DNA of 39,319 nt from Methylobacter sp. (GTDB taxonomy: Bacteria; Pseudomonadota; Gammaproteobacteria; Methylococcales; Methylomonadaceae): assembly GCA_004299305.1 (NCBI GenBank), contig SCPZ01000140.1:1-39319 (forward strand), written 5' to 3'. Under the pieces are notes generated by a model that searched no databases, was not told where the DNA came from, and saw only the letters and a program-made list of their open reading frames with translations. Positions 1 through 7,480 of the stretch are shown one piece after another (position 1 is the stretch's first letter; the number at the start of each line of letters is the position of its first letter). Made by a program: the position numbers and the translations under genes.

Positions 1-305
1 CAGCCGCTGCCCAGGCTGGTTCCGTAGCCGACTAACAGGCCTGCGATGAGTAACACGGACAATGGCGTGTCGATGCGGATATCCGCTACGTTTTGGTCAA
101 CTAATCTTGAACCCAGCGAGCCTAACAATAGGCCGGTCAGAAAAAACACTCGCCAAGCGGTATCTCCTCGTTGATAAGGCGGGAGTGTTCTACTGATAAT
201 GCCGGAAATGCCTGCAATTCGACCGTTTAAAAGCATTAGCAATGCGGCGGATAATCCGATCAGCAGGCCGCCGCTTAATGCTGAATAAGGGCTAAAGTTT
301 TCCAT
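1..305 (-). CDS. YeeE/YedE-family sulfur transporter, N-terminal fragment (runs off window)
   Basis: Reading leftward from an ATG at 305, an open frame continues to the window edge and gives about 101 residues. It starts MENFSPYSALSGGLLIGLSA and contains three hydrophobic segments. It ends at the window edge in YGTSLGSGC, the typical YeeE/YedE cysteine-containing membrane motif. Members of this family move thiosulfate or other reduced sulfur species across the inner membrane. An AGGA ribosome-binding site lies 8 nt before the ATG. The gene is 43 nt downstream of the FadL-type gene on the same strand, so the two may be co-transcribed. A sulfur importer fits the cysteine/encapsulin operon on the other side of the divergent promoter region. 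The family call rests on the N-terminal third only. Confidence 0.72.
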   Translation of the reverse strand, partial: MENFSPYSALSGGLLIGLSAALLMLLNGRIAGISGIISRTLPPYQRGDTAWRVFFLTGLLLGSLGSRLVDQNVADIRIDTPLSVLLIAGLLVGYGTSLGSG

Positions 306-348
306 TGCTGGCTTCCTGTCGATAAATAAAAAGTTGGCTTAGCCGATT

Positions 349-1674
349 TCAAAAACGACGCGACCAAGCCAGCTGAAATGAGAGCTGGTACATATTTAGG
401 TCAATAGTCTGTCCCGGACTCAAGGGATTCGGGCCGCTGACCGTTTTGCTCGGCGAATACATAAAGGCAAAGCTCAGATCGTCTTTGGCGGTTACGCTGC
501 GAGTGAAGCCGGTGGTCAAATGCCACTCCTGTACGCCGGGCGCCAGGATATTGAACAGCACCTGTGATTCAGGAATAGGTTGCGCGCCGTAACTGACGCC
601 GCCGCGCCATGTCCAGTCCTCGTTTTGCTTCCATTGCGTGCCGAACTTAAATACCGTCATGTCCTTCCAACCGAAGCCCGCCCCATTACTGTTGCCGAGT
701 TGTGCGGTTTGCAGGTTGGGTAGCAGGGAGTTGCCCACCGAATTTACACTGCTGTAACGGATATGCTCGACATCGAAAGCTGCGGTGATGCTGTCATTGA
801 TGTCCCACGCCAGCCCTCCATTAATGCTTTCCGGGATGTCGAAATCACCCTGTTCGGCAAAGAGCCCCGCATAATGCTGGAACGGGGACATGAACACGCG
901 GCTTTTATAGGAAGCGCCCAGACGAAGTCCCGGTAGCAGCTCTACTAAGCCGCCGACCCGAACACCGGCACCGTAGGAATAATTACGGATTTGGTTGGAA
1001 AGATGCTGCGAGTCGCCGGAAAATCCCGCAAATGATCCTAGCCCCTGCGCTTTAAAGGTTTGCAGTGCGAAAATCGGGGCTATGCCCAAGGAAAACCGTC
1101 CGTCGGCAAAACGTCGGGCGTAACTGGGGCTAATGAACATTTGCGCCAAGTCAATACCGGTTTTGCCTGCACAGAACGTTCCGGCGCCTCCGGGCGGGCA
1201 GGTTTGACTGGCAAAACCGGGGTAATCGGTGTTCATACCGCCGTTACCGAACATGGTTATGCCGATAGACTGGTTGTTATCCAGTTTATGATTCCAGCCC
1301 ACCGTAGGAATGGGAAAGTATTCGTTACCGCTTTCAACCGTTCCGGGGTTTAAGGGGAAAGCGCCGGGCGCCATGGTCGGCGCGCCTTGTACTGTGTATT
1401 CGCGTCGCGGACTGAATAATTCCATTTCCAGGTCGAAGCGGTTATCGACAAAAGCCATTCCGGCCGGATTCACCGCCGCCGCCATCGCGTCTTGGGGCAG
1501 GGCGGCTCCAACGCCGGCCATAGCCTTGCTGCGAGCGCCATAGCCGTGGGCAAAATAGCCGTTAGTCGCCTCAGATACGGAAGGAAACACCAACATAATC
1601 GATACAACACCGGCTAATAATCCAGGCTGTCGTGTTGCTTTACTCATCGGCTTATTAAATTCTTTTAGCGACAT
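349..1674 (-). CDS. FadL/TodX-family outer-membrane transport protein
   Basis: 441 residues with the start chosen at 1674, where GGAG lies about 10 nt before ATG; upstream in-frame ATGs lack a ribosome-binding site. The N-terminus has a signal peptide ending near SVSEA, and the mature protein begins ATNGYFAHGYGARSKAMAGVG. This is the conserved FadL hatch region, including the family phrase AAAVNPAGMAF. The rest alternates like a beta-barrel and ends in an aromatic residue (SRRF), as expected for BAM insertion. FadL-type channels pass hydrophobic compounds such as fatty acids or aromatics; the substrate here cannot be read from sequence. A palindromic operator lies about 80 nt upstream of the start and is shared with cysK and tpsB. 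It is followed by the YeeE-type gene. Confidence 0.87.
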   Translation of the reverse strand: MSLKEFNKPMSKATRQPGLLAGVVSIMLVFPSVSEATNGYFAHGYGARSKAMAGVGAALPQDAMAAAVNPAGMAFVDNRFDLEMELFSPRREYTVQGAPTMAPGAFPLNPGTVESGNEYFPIPTVGWNHKLDNNQSIGITMFGNGGMNTDYPGFASQTCPPGGAGTFCAGKTGIDLAQMFISPSYARRFADGRFSLGIAPIFALQTFKAQGLGSFAGFSGDSQHLSNQIRNYSYGAGVRVGGLVELLPGLRLGASYKSRVFMSPFQHYAGLFAEQGDFDIPESINGGLAWDINDSITAAFDVEHIRYSSVNSVGNSLLPNLQTAQLGNSNGAGFGWKDMTVFKFGTQWKQNEDWTWRGGVSYGAQPIPESQVLFNILAPGVQEWHLTTGFTRSVTAKDDLSFAFMYSPSKTVSGPNPLSPGQTIDLNMYQLSFQLAWSRRF

Positions 1675-1752
1675 TAACTTGTTTCTCCAACTCATGCATA
1701 GTTCAAATAGTGGGAGCAATTTAGTATGTTTATATTGTTTAATAAAGCGATA

Positions 1753-1776
1753 TTATTAGAATGGTGTATCTAATAA
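1753..1776. promoter_or_regulatory. Palindromic operator, copy 1 (upstream of fadL-type gene)
   Basis: Half-sites TTATTAGA and TCTAATAA form a perfect 8-bp inverted repeat around an 8-nt spacer, 24 bp in all. The right 12 nt, TGTATCTAATAA, is identical to the right half of the copy before cysK at 2169-2192 and nearly identical to the copy before tpsB at 19307-19330. The binding protein is unknown. Confidence 0.5.
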
Positions 1777-1850
1777 GTAGATACTTTAAAGGGGGCGTAT
1801 ATTTTTCCAATTGAAAACAATAGTGTTGCTGTTATTTAGGTTAATTTTTT

Positions 1851-1900
1851 GGGCGCTTCCAACTTAATCTGTAAAATCGTCGCGCTTTAGATTGGAAGCC
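1851..1900. repeat. Dispersed ~50-bp repeat, copy 1
   Basis: The segment containing CTTAATCTGTAAAATC recurs in diverged form at 9810-9859, where the matching part is CTTAAGCTGTAAAATC. Its ends, CTTCCAA and TTGGAAG, are inverted copies of each other. It has no coding capacity and is probably a non-autonomous genomic repeat. Confidence 0.4.
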
Positions 1901-1949
1901 ATTTTTCACAAAAAATAAATGTCAAGACAGAGTGGAACGGCGTTTTAAG

Positions 1950-2114
1950 GCAACTCGCAATAAATAATCCCCCGCAGCTATCGTTCCCACGCTCCGGCGT
2001 GGGAATGCCGCCAGTGACGCTCCAGCGTCACGCAACGCTGGAGCGTTGCCGGATGAATTCCCACGCCGGAGTGTGGGAACTATTCGGGCTGGGGGGTATT
2101 TATTGCGGGTTACC
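1950..2114. repeat. Nested palindromic repeat cluster (REP/MITE-like)
   Basis: Outer arms around 1950-1973 and 2085-2114 are imperfect inverted copies built on CGCAATAAATA and a C-run. Inside are REP-like palindromes at 1983-2080: GTTCCCACGCTCCGG and its inverted partner at the right end, plus a central GACGCTCCAGCGTC. An 18-nt piece of the left outer arm recurs in inverse at 37488-37505. The architecture is that of a small non-autonomous element. I could not identify a clean target duplication. Confidence 0.55.
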
Positions 2115-2168
2115 TAAATACGATTTATGAAATTCAATTAAATAATAAATATTGATGTTGTTATCCAT

Positions 2169-2192
2169 AAAACAGATATGTGTATCTAATAA
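2169..2192. promoter_or_regulatory. Palindromic operator, copy 2 (upstream of cysK)
   Basis: AGATA and TATCT form an inverted repeat about TGTG, and the right 12 nt TGTATCTAATAA is identical to copy 1. It lies about 180 nt before the cysK start, upstream of the terminator-bearing leader, so it is placed to control the promoter of the encapsulin operon. Confidence 0.5.
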
Positions 2193-2201
2193 TGTCGTTT
2201 C

Positions 2202-2328
2202 TTGATAAGGGTGTTTTGATTTACTATTTGCCTCAATCGTAGCAAAACAGCGTACTTTAAACCCAACATCGCAAGCTGACCGGACAACCGGAAGCCAGTG
2301 ATTCCCTAGGGATCACTGGCTTTTTTTT
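2202..2328 (+). ncRNA. Candidate terminated leader RNA or small RNA before cysK
   Basis: A weak sigma-70-like promoter (TTGATA at 2202, 17-nt spacer, TATTTG) is followed by about 100 nt of non-coding sequence. This ends in a textbook intrinsic terminator 38 nt before the cysK start codon. A small hairpin, CCGG-ACAA-CCGG, precedes the terminator; an extended version of it uses AGC bases of the terminator 5' arm, so weak competition is possible. I do not recognise a known riboswitch class. It could be a cis-acting attenuator of the cysteine/encapsulin operon or a separate short RNA. Confidence 0.35.
2293..2328 (+). terminator. Intrinsic terminator upstream of cysK
   Basis: The stem arms AGCCAGTGAT and ATCACTGGCT are perfectly complementary, the inner CCC/GGG extends the stem with one bulged T, and eight T residues follow. 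It sits between the operon promoter region and the cysK ribosome-binding site, not behind a gene. Confidence 0.85.
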
Positions 2329-2365
2329 GGCCAAAATTCGGCTATTCAAACCACAGGAGGCTCTT

Positions 2366-3343
2366 ATGTCACATTGGTACGAAGACAATTCCCACTCCAT
2401 CGGACAAACCCCGTTGGTGCGGCTTAATCGCATTATCGACGGTGCGCCGGTTACCGTGCTGGCAAAAATAGAAGGGCGTAATCCCGCTTATTCAGTCAAA
2501 TGCCGGATTGGTGCGGCGATGATCTGGGACGCAGAGCGTCGCGGCTTGCTTGGTCCCGGCAAGGAACTGGTCGAGCCGACCAGCGGCAATACCGGTATTG
2601 CGCTGGCCTTTGTCGCGGCGGCGCGAGGCATCCCATTGACCTTGACGATGCCGGAGACTATGAGTCTGGAACGCCGCAAATTGCTGATTGCTTATGGCGC
2701 GAAGTTGGTGTTGACCGAAGGCGCTAAAGGCATGAGCGGCGCGATAGCGAAAGCCGAGGAAATCGCCGCCTCCGATCCCGAACGTTATGTGTTGCTGCAA
2801 CAGTTTAAAAATCCCGCTAACCCGGCTATTCACGAGCAAACCACCGGCCCTGAAATATGGAATGACACGGATGGCGCGATCGATATTCTGGTTTCCGGCG
2901 TCGGCACCGGCGGGACGATTACCGGCGTTTCCCGTTATATCAAGCAAACCCAGGGCAAGGCGATTATTTCGATTGCGGTTGAACCTGAAGCGAGCCCGGT
3001 GCTTAGCCAGCATCGCGCCGGTGAACAGTTAAAACCCGGTCCCCATAAAATTCAAGGCATAGGTGCGGGATTTGTGCCGGATGTGCTTGATCTATCGTTA
3101 ATCGATGAAATACAGCAGGTCAGTAACGAAAAGGCCATCGCTTTTGCGCGCCGTCTGGCCTTGGAAGAAGGCATTCTCTCAGGGATTTCCAGCGGCGCAG
3201 CGGTGGCTGTCGCGGTGCGCGTCGCCAAGCGTCCCGAACACGCCGGAAAAACCATTGTTGTGGTGTTGCCGGATTCCGGTGAACGTTATTTGAGTTCGCC
3301 CCTGTTTGAAGGCGTTTTCGACGCAGGCGGTCTTGCCGTATGA
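2366..3343 (+). CDS. cysK: O-acetylserine sulfhydrylase A (cysteine synthase; SrpG-type)
   Basis: 325 residues, a normal CysK length. It is a PLP enzyme that converts O-acetylserine plus sulfide to cysteine in the cytoplasm. The PLP lysine is K45 in [11 protein letters not shown], the substrate loop TSGNTG is at 72-77, the phosphate-binding GTGGT motif is present, and PDSGERYLS lies near the C-terminus. The SVKCRIG wording and the stretch MPETMS match CysK rather than CysM. The start at 2366 follows AGGAGG at 7-nt spacing; an upstream in-frame ATG at 2327 falls in the terminator tail and is unlikely. It overlaps the next gene by 4 nt, so translation is coupled. In Synechococcus the equivalent srpG-srpH-srpI genes are sulfur-starvation induced (known for that organism, inferred here). 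Confidence 0.95.
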   Translation: MSHWYEDNSHSIGQTPLVRLNRIIDGAPVTVLAKIEGRNPAYSVKCRIGAAMIWDAERRGLLGPGKELVEPTSGNTGIALAFVAAARGIPLTLTMPETMSLERRKLLIAYGAKLVLTEGAKGMSGAIAKAEEIAASDPERYVLLQQFKNPANPAIHEQTTGPEIWNDTDGAIDILVSGVGTGGTITGVSRYIKQTQGKAIISIAVEPEASPVLSQHRAGEQLKPGPHKIQGIGAGFVPDVLDLSLIDEIQQVSNEKAIAFARRLALEEGILSGISSGAAVAVAVRVAKRPEHAGKTIVVVLPDSGERYLSSPLFEGVFDAGGLAV

Positions 3344-4263
3344 ACGATTCCAGCTATCAAGCTGTCAAACAGGATTGGGGCGTTGATGAGTTGGTCGTCA
3401 GGTTGCGCCATTTACGCGTGCAATCGTTGGAAACTAGGCATCGGCGCGACAAGCCGCCCAAGCTGCCGTCGCGCAAGGAACTGCAAAAGATTCTCGACGG
3501 CCTGGGGGCGGTGTTGTTCCCAAACCGCCTGGGCTTGCCCGATGTGAACGACGAGGGTATTGATTACTTTGTCGGTCATACGTTGGACACGCTGTTACGC
3601 GAGCTTTTTAAACAAATTCGCCGCGAACTGCAATTTATTGCTGTCGAGGAACCCTATCAACAGGCTGTCGCTATTACCCGCGAGTTTGCCGGGCGTTTGC
3701 CTGAGATAAGGACATTGCTCGACAGCGATATTCAGGCGGCATACGAAGGCGATCCGGCGGCAAGAAGTTCCGATGAAGTGCTGGTGTGTTATCCGGGCAT
3801 TACCGCGATTATTCATCACCGGCTTGCACATATTCTTCACCAACTGGGTGCGCCGTTGGTGGCGCGGATTATTTCCGAGATTGCCCACTCAGCCACTGGC
3901 ATTGATATTCATCCCGGCGCGCAAATCGGCGAGAGTTTTTTTATCGACCACGGCACCGGTGTGGTTATCGGCGAGACAGCGGTGCTCGGTCGGCATGTTC
4001 GTCTATATCAAGCTGTTACGTTGGGCGCCAAGCGTTTCCAAAAAGACGATAACGGCATCCTGGTCAAAGGCAATGTCAGGCATCCTATCGTTGAGGATGA
4101 TGTGGTCATTTATGCGGGGGCGACGATTTTAGGGCGTATCACCATCGGTCGCGGCTCAACCATCGGCGGCAACGTCTGGCTTACCCATAGCGTATCGCCC
4201 GGCAGCAACATTACCCAGGCGCATGTGCGTAGTGAGTTATTTCAGGATGGGGCCGGAATATAG
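3340..4263 (+). CDS. srpH: Serine O-acetyltransferase (EpsC/SrpH type)
   Basis: 307 residues. It acetylates serine from acetyl-CoA to feed the cysteine synthase encoded just before it. The N-terminal half is helical; from about residue 180 it becomes a left-handed beta-helix with hexapeptide repeats. The catalytic D203-H204 lies in [12 protein letters not shown], and a second histidine-bearing loop lies in the [11 protein letters not shown] segment. It is longer at the N-terminus than E. coli CysE and looks like the EpsC/SrpH branch found beside family 2A encapsulins. The start overlaps the cysK stop by 4 nt (ATGA). A palindromic repeat separates it from the shell gene. Confidence 0.93.
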   Translation: MNDSSYQAVKQDWGVDELVVRLRHLRVQSLETRHRRDKPPKLPSRKELQKILDGLGAVLFPNRLGLPDVNDEGIDYFVGHTLDTLLRELFKQIRRELQFIAVEEPYQQAVAITREFAGRLPEIRTLLDSDIQAAYEGDPAARSSDEVLVCYPGITAIIHHRLAHILHQLGAPLVARIISEIAHSATGIDIHPGAQIGESFFIDHGTGVVIGETAVLGRHVRLYQAVTLGAKRFQKDDNGILVKGNVRHPIVEDDVVIYAGATILGRITIGRGSTIGGNVWLTHSVSPGSNITQAHVRSELFQDGAGI

Positions 4264-4298
4264 AGGTATAGACAAAAAGCGAAATTAAGTTAAGAAAT

Positions 4299-4380
4299 GT
4301 AGGAGCGGGCCATGCCCGCGATGAAGGAGCTACAACTCTGCAACTGTGGTCCAAACATCGCGGGCGCGGCCCGCTCCTAC
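4299..4380. repeat. Palindromic REP-like repeat between srpH and srpI
   Basis: Arms starting GTAGGAGCGGGC at 4299 and ending GCCCGCTCCTAC at 4380 are inverted copies, about 22 of 24 positions complementary, around a ~34-nt loop. As RNA this would form a strong hairpin inside the operon transcript and could set unequal amounts of enzyme and shell mRNA. No T-tract follows, so it is not a classic terminator. Confidence 0.7.
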
Positions 4381-4437
4381 GGTGTCATTGAGTTAAACAA
4401 CAACTACTAATTACATTAACCACAATAGGAAAAAATC

Positions 4438-5361
4438 ATGTCCGATATTCACGAAGGCCAGACTCATACCGCGCTAGGCGATGTTGCAGCGCGTACCCTG
4501 GCAAATGCGACCAAAACCGCGCCAATGCTGTCAACCATTACGCCACGGTGGTTGGTTCACCTGCTGCAATGGAAACCGCTTGAAGCCGGTATTTACCGCG
4601 TCAATAAAGTTAAAAACGAAACCGGCCTGCTGGTTGATTGCTCCAGTCTCGATGAAAAAGAACTGCCGCAAACCTTTGTCGATTACGAGGAATGGGGTCG
4701 CGAGTACCGCTTGAATGCGGTTAATACGGTGCTCGACGTGCATACCCGTATTTCCGATTTATACAGCAGCCCGCATAACCAGATTCATGAACAGCTGCGT
4801 TTGACCATCGAAACCATTAAAGAACGCCAGGAAAGCGAGTTGATTAACAACGCCGAATACGGTTTGCTGAACAATGTAGCCTCAGGGTTTAGAGTGCAGC
4901 CGCGCACCGGCGCGCCGACGCCTGACGATATGGATGAACTGATTTCAAAAATATGGAAAGAGCCAGGTTTCTTCCTGGCTCATCCATTAGCCATCGCTGC
5001 ATTCGGTCGCGAATGCACTCGCCGTGGCGTACCGCCTGCTACCGTTAGCCTATTCGGATCGCAGTTTTTGACTTGGCGCGGTATTCCTATTGTTCCATGC
5101 GACAAGCTGAAAGTGGTCAACGGAAAAAGTAATATCTTGCTGTTGCGCACCGGCGAAAGCCGTCAAGGCGTGGTCGGTCTTTACCAGCCTAACTTGACCG
5201 GCGAATTGAGCATGGGACTTTCAGTCCGGTTTATGGGCATCAACCACAAGGCGATTGCCTCTTACCTGATCTCTCTGTATTGCTCGCTGGCGGTATTGAC
5301 TGACGATGCGCTCGGCGTGCTCGAGAATGTCGAAGTGGGCAAGTACCATGAATACAAATAA
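4438..5361 (+). CDS. srpI: Family 2A encapsulin shell protein (SrpI type)
   Basis: 307 residues, the usual size for family 2A shells. The N-terminal segment DVAARTLANATKTAP followed by ITPRWLVHLLQWKPLEAGIYRVNKV is the characteristic SrpI signature. The protein should adopt the HK97 phage-capsid fold and assemble into an icosahedral cytosolic compartment. It has no signal peptide or membrane segment. Family 2A shells are known to enclose a cysteine desulfurase and store elemental sulfur; that role is inferred here from the adjacent cargo gene. The start has AGGA about 8 nt upstream (AGGAAAAAATC ATG). The 3' end overlaps the cargo gene by 14 nt, which is consistent with coupled synthesis of shell and cargo. 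Confidence 0.95.
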   Translation: MSDIHEGQTHTALGDVAARTLANATKTAPMLSTITPRWLVHLLQWKPLEAGIYRVNKVKNETGLLVDCSSLDEKELPQTFVDYEEWGREYRLNAVNTVLDVHTRISDLYSSPHNQIHEQLRLTIETIKERQESELINNAEYGLLNNVASGFRVQPRTGAPTPDDMDELISKIWKEPGFFLAHPLAIAAFGRECTRRGVPPATVSLFGSQFLTWRGIPIVPCDKLKVVNGKSNILLLRTGESRQGVVGLYQPNLTGELSMGLSVRFMGINHKAIASYLISLYCSLAVLTDDALGVLENVEVGKYHEYK

Positions 5362-7282
5362 CAGCGATTTTGCACAAAACGCATCACTGCCTGATATAGA
5401 GCAATTGACCAAACTGGCCAATGAGTTGTTTACGGCCTTGCCTTGCGACGGATCGCGCATCGGTATTGCCGCTTCGGCGGTGCAGAGCGGGTTTGCTGCA
5501 CCGTTGGCGGGCGCCGATAAAGCGGGAAGACCGCAAAGTTCCGGCTTGCCGGGGGAAGCCGAGCTGCAAAAGTTGTTTGCTCCGCGTCAACCGTCTTTAG
5601 CGAGCGTTCCCGACAGTCTTGATACCGGGCCGGTGTTCGGCAAGCCGTCTGCGTCGGCAACATCGCCGTTGGCAGGTCTGGGCGAATCGGTGTCGGCGGG
5701 CATTTTACCTCATGATTTCGGGCTGCCTAGTGAGGCGCAATTGCAACAGTTGCTGGTTTCGCGCGCGCCTTCGGGAAGCAGCATTCCTGTAAATGATGAA
5801 GCCGGTTCACTGCCTGCTGTGCCGTCTTCGGCGGCAAGCTATGGTTTGGCTGCGTCCCTGATAAACTTTGACGCGTCATTGATAGCGGGACTTTCGCCTC
5901 AGTCTTATGGGTTGCCGGGCGAAGCCGAGTTGAAAAAGCTGTTTTCGTCTTCAGGACGCATTCCGGCAAGCGTCGAGTCTGATTCATTATTTTACTTTCT
6001 CGATGAATTGAAAAACGGCGGATTTAATGCGCAAGCGCCGAGCTTGGCTTCCGCTCATCCGGCTTTTGATGTCCAGGCGGTGCGCCGGGATTTCCCTATC
6101 CTCAAGGAGCGGGTCAATGGCCAGCCGCTAGTTTGGTTCGATAACGCGGCGACCACGCAAAAGCCGCAAGCGGTGATCGATAGGGTCTCGTATTTTTATG
6201 AACACGAGAATTCCAACATTCACCGGGCGGCGCATGAACTGGCGGCGCGGTCGACCGACGCTTACGAAAAAGCGCGGGATACCGTTGCCAAGTTTATGAA
6301 TGCGCCGTCTGCTGCGGAGATTGTGTTTGCCCGAGGCACCACAGAGGCCATCAACCTGGTTGCGCAAAGCTGGGGACGGCAACATATCGGCGCAGGTGAT
6401 GAGATCGTCATCACCTGGCTGGAGCATCACGCCAATATCGTGCCGTGGAAACAGCTGTGCGATGCGACCGGCGCGACATTGCGCGTCGCGCCGGTTGATG
6501 ACGACGGCCAGGTATTGCTGGGCGAATATCAAAAATTGCTGAATTCGCGCACTAAGTTGGTGGCGTTTACGCAGGTTTCCAACGCACTAGGCACGGTCAC
6601 GCCCGCCGGGGAAATGATAGCGATGGCGCATCGGGTCGGCGCGCGGGTGTTGCTGGACGGCGCTCAGTCGGTTTCTCACTTACGCGCCGATGTACAGGCG
6701 CTGGATTGCGATTGGTTTGTGTTTTCGGGCCATAAGATATTCGGCCCTACCGGCATCGGCGTGTTGTACGGCAAGGCCGAGCTGCTCGAAGCCATGCCGC
6801 CGTGGCAAGGCGGCGGCAACATGATAGCGGATGTGACCTTTGAAAAAATCGTCTATCAGTCCGCCCCCGCCCGCTTTGAAGCCGGAACCGGCAATATCGC
6901 CGATGCGGTAGGCTTGGGTGCAGCATTGGAGTACCTGCTGAAAATCGGTATCGACAATATTGCGCGTTATGAGCATGAGCTGCTGGTGTATGCGATGGAT
7001 GCGTTAAGGAGCATATCCGGCTTGCGTTTGATCGGCACCGCGGCCGAGAAAACCAGCGTGTTGTCGTTCGTGCTGGAAGGGCACAGCAACCAGGATATTG
7101 GCGTCGCCTTAAACCGCGCCGGTATTGCGGTGCGCACCGGCCATCATTGCGCCCAGCCTATCTTGCGTCGTTTCGGCCTGGAAAGCACCGTGCGTCCGTC
7201 ATTGGCGTTTTACAACACTCATGAGGAAGTCGATCTGTTGGTCAGCACGGTGAGACGGATTAAGAGCGGTAAGGATTTTTAG
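5348..7282 (+). CDS. Encapsulin cargo cysteine desulfurase with N-terminal targeting region
   Basis: 644 residues: about 235 of low-complexity, probably disordered sequence followed by a complete SufS/CsdA-type (class II) cysteine desulfurase. The N-terminal part carries three near-copies of one motif at 65-78, 124-137 and 187-200 (core GLPGEAELQKLF, GLPSEAQLQQLL and GLPGEAELKKLF), plus an earlier LTKLANELF helix. These are the likely shell-docking peptides. In the enzyme, K463 of SGHKIFGPTG binds PLP and C601 of RTGHHCAQP forms the persulfide. It releases sulfur from cysteine to alanine. The start at 5348 lies inside the encapsulin gene; the ribosome-binding site is weak, which suits coupling. 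A start at 5306 would add 14 residues and looks less likely. Confidence 0.94.
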   Translation: MNTNNSDFAQNASLPDIEQLTKLANELFTALPCDGSRIGIAASAVQSGFAAPLAGADKAGRPQSSGLPGEAELQKLFAPRQPSLASVPDSLDTGPVFGKPSASATSPLAGLGESVSAGILPHDFGLPSEAQLQQLLVSRAPSGSSIPVNDEAGSLPAVPSSAASYGLAASLINFDASLIAGLSPQSYGLPGEAELKKLFSSSGRIPASVESDSLFYFLDELKNGGFNAQAPSLASAHPAFDVQAVRRDFPILKERVNGQPLVWFDNAATTQKPQAVIDRVSYFYEHENSNIHRAAHELAARSTDAYEKARDTVAKFMNAPSAAEIVFARGTTEAINLVAQSWGRQHIGAGDEIVITWLEHHANIVPWKQLCDATGATLRVAPVDDDGQVLLGEYQKLLNSRTKLVAFTQVSNALGTVTPAGEMIAMAHRVGARVLLDGAQSVSHLRADVQALDCDWFVFSGHKIFGPTGIGVLYGKAELLEAMPPWQGGGNMIADVTFEKIVYQSAPARFEAGTGNIADAVGLGAALEYLLKIGIDNIARYEHELLVYAMDALRSISGLRLIGTAAEKTSVLSFVLEGHSNQDIGVALNRAGIAVRTGHHCAQPILRRFGLESTVRPSLAFYNTHEEVDLLVSTVRRIKSGKDF

Positions 7283-7290
7283 TAATCAGC

Positions 7291-7320
7291 ATGTCGGGTT
7301 AGCGTAAGGTAACCCGACAT
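7291..7320. repeat. Short perfect palindrome after the cargo gene
   Basis: ATGTCGGGTTA and TAACCCGACAT form an 11-bp perfect stem around 8 nt. Only TTT and mixed sequence follow, so I read it as a REP-like element or mRNA 3'-end stabiliser rather than a strong terminator. It may still reduce read-through into the CC-motif gene. Confidence 0.6.
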
Positions 7321-7348
7321 TTGCCACTTCAAGCATTGGAGACATTTT

Positions 7349-7480
7349 ATGAGATTTTTGCATCAACGATATGATCAAAAGGGTTACACCTGTTGTCCGG
7401 CGGATAAACAGATCAATGCGGCAGAGATCGGTGACACGGTTGAACTGCATCTCAAAAACCATCTGGTGTCGCTAATATGA
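7349..7480 (+). CDS. 43-residue protein with a CC motif, coupled to the FAD protein
   Basis: The frame runs from ATG at 7349 to TGA at 7480 and encodes MRFLHQRYDQKGYTCCPADK followed by 23 more residues ending LKNHLVSLI. GGAG lies 7 nt before the start. The stop overlaps the next start as ATGA, so the two genes are translationally coupled. Adjacent cysteines at 15-16 and several histidines and charged residues suggest a metal- or persulfide-binding adaptor, but I do not recognise a family. Its position directly after the sulfur compartment operon is the only functional hint. Confidence 0.6.
   Translation: MRFLHQRYDQKGYTCCPADKQINAAEIGDTVELHLKNHLVSLI

Noticed and set aside
2228-2328. Known riboswitch (cobalamin, SAM, c-di-GMP) before cysK
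   Set aside because: Some short strings recall such elements (GAAGCCAG, CGCAA) but the conserved cores and helices are not present.
2327-2365. Upstream start for cysK at 2327
   Set aside because: It lies within the T-run end of the terminator with no ribosome-binding site; the extra 13 residues are not found in CysK, and AGGAGG precedes the ATG at 2366.
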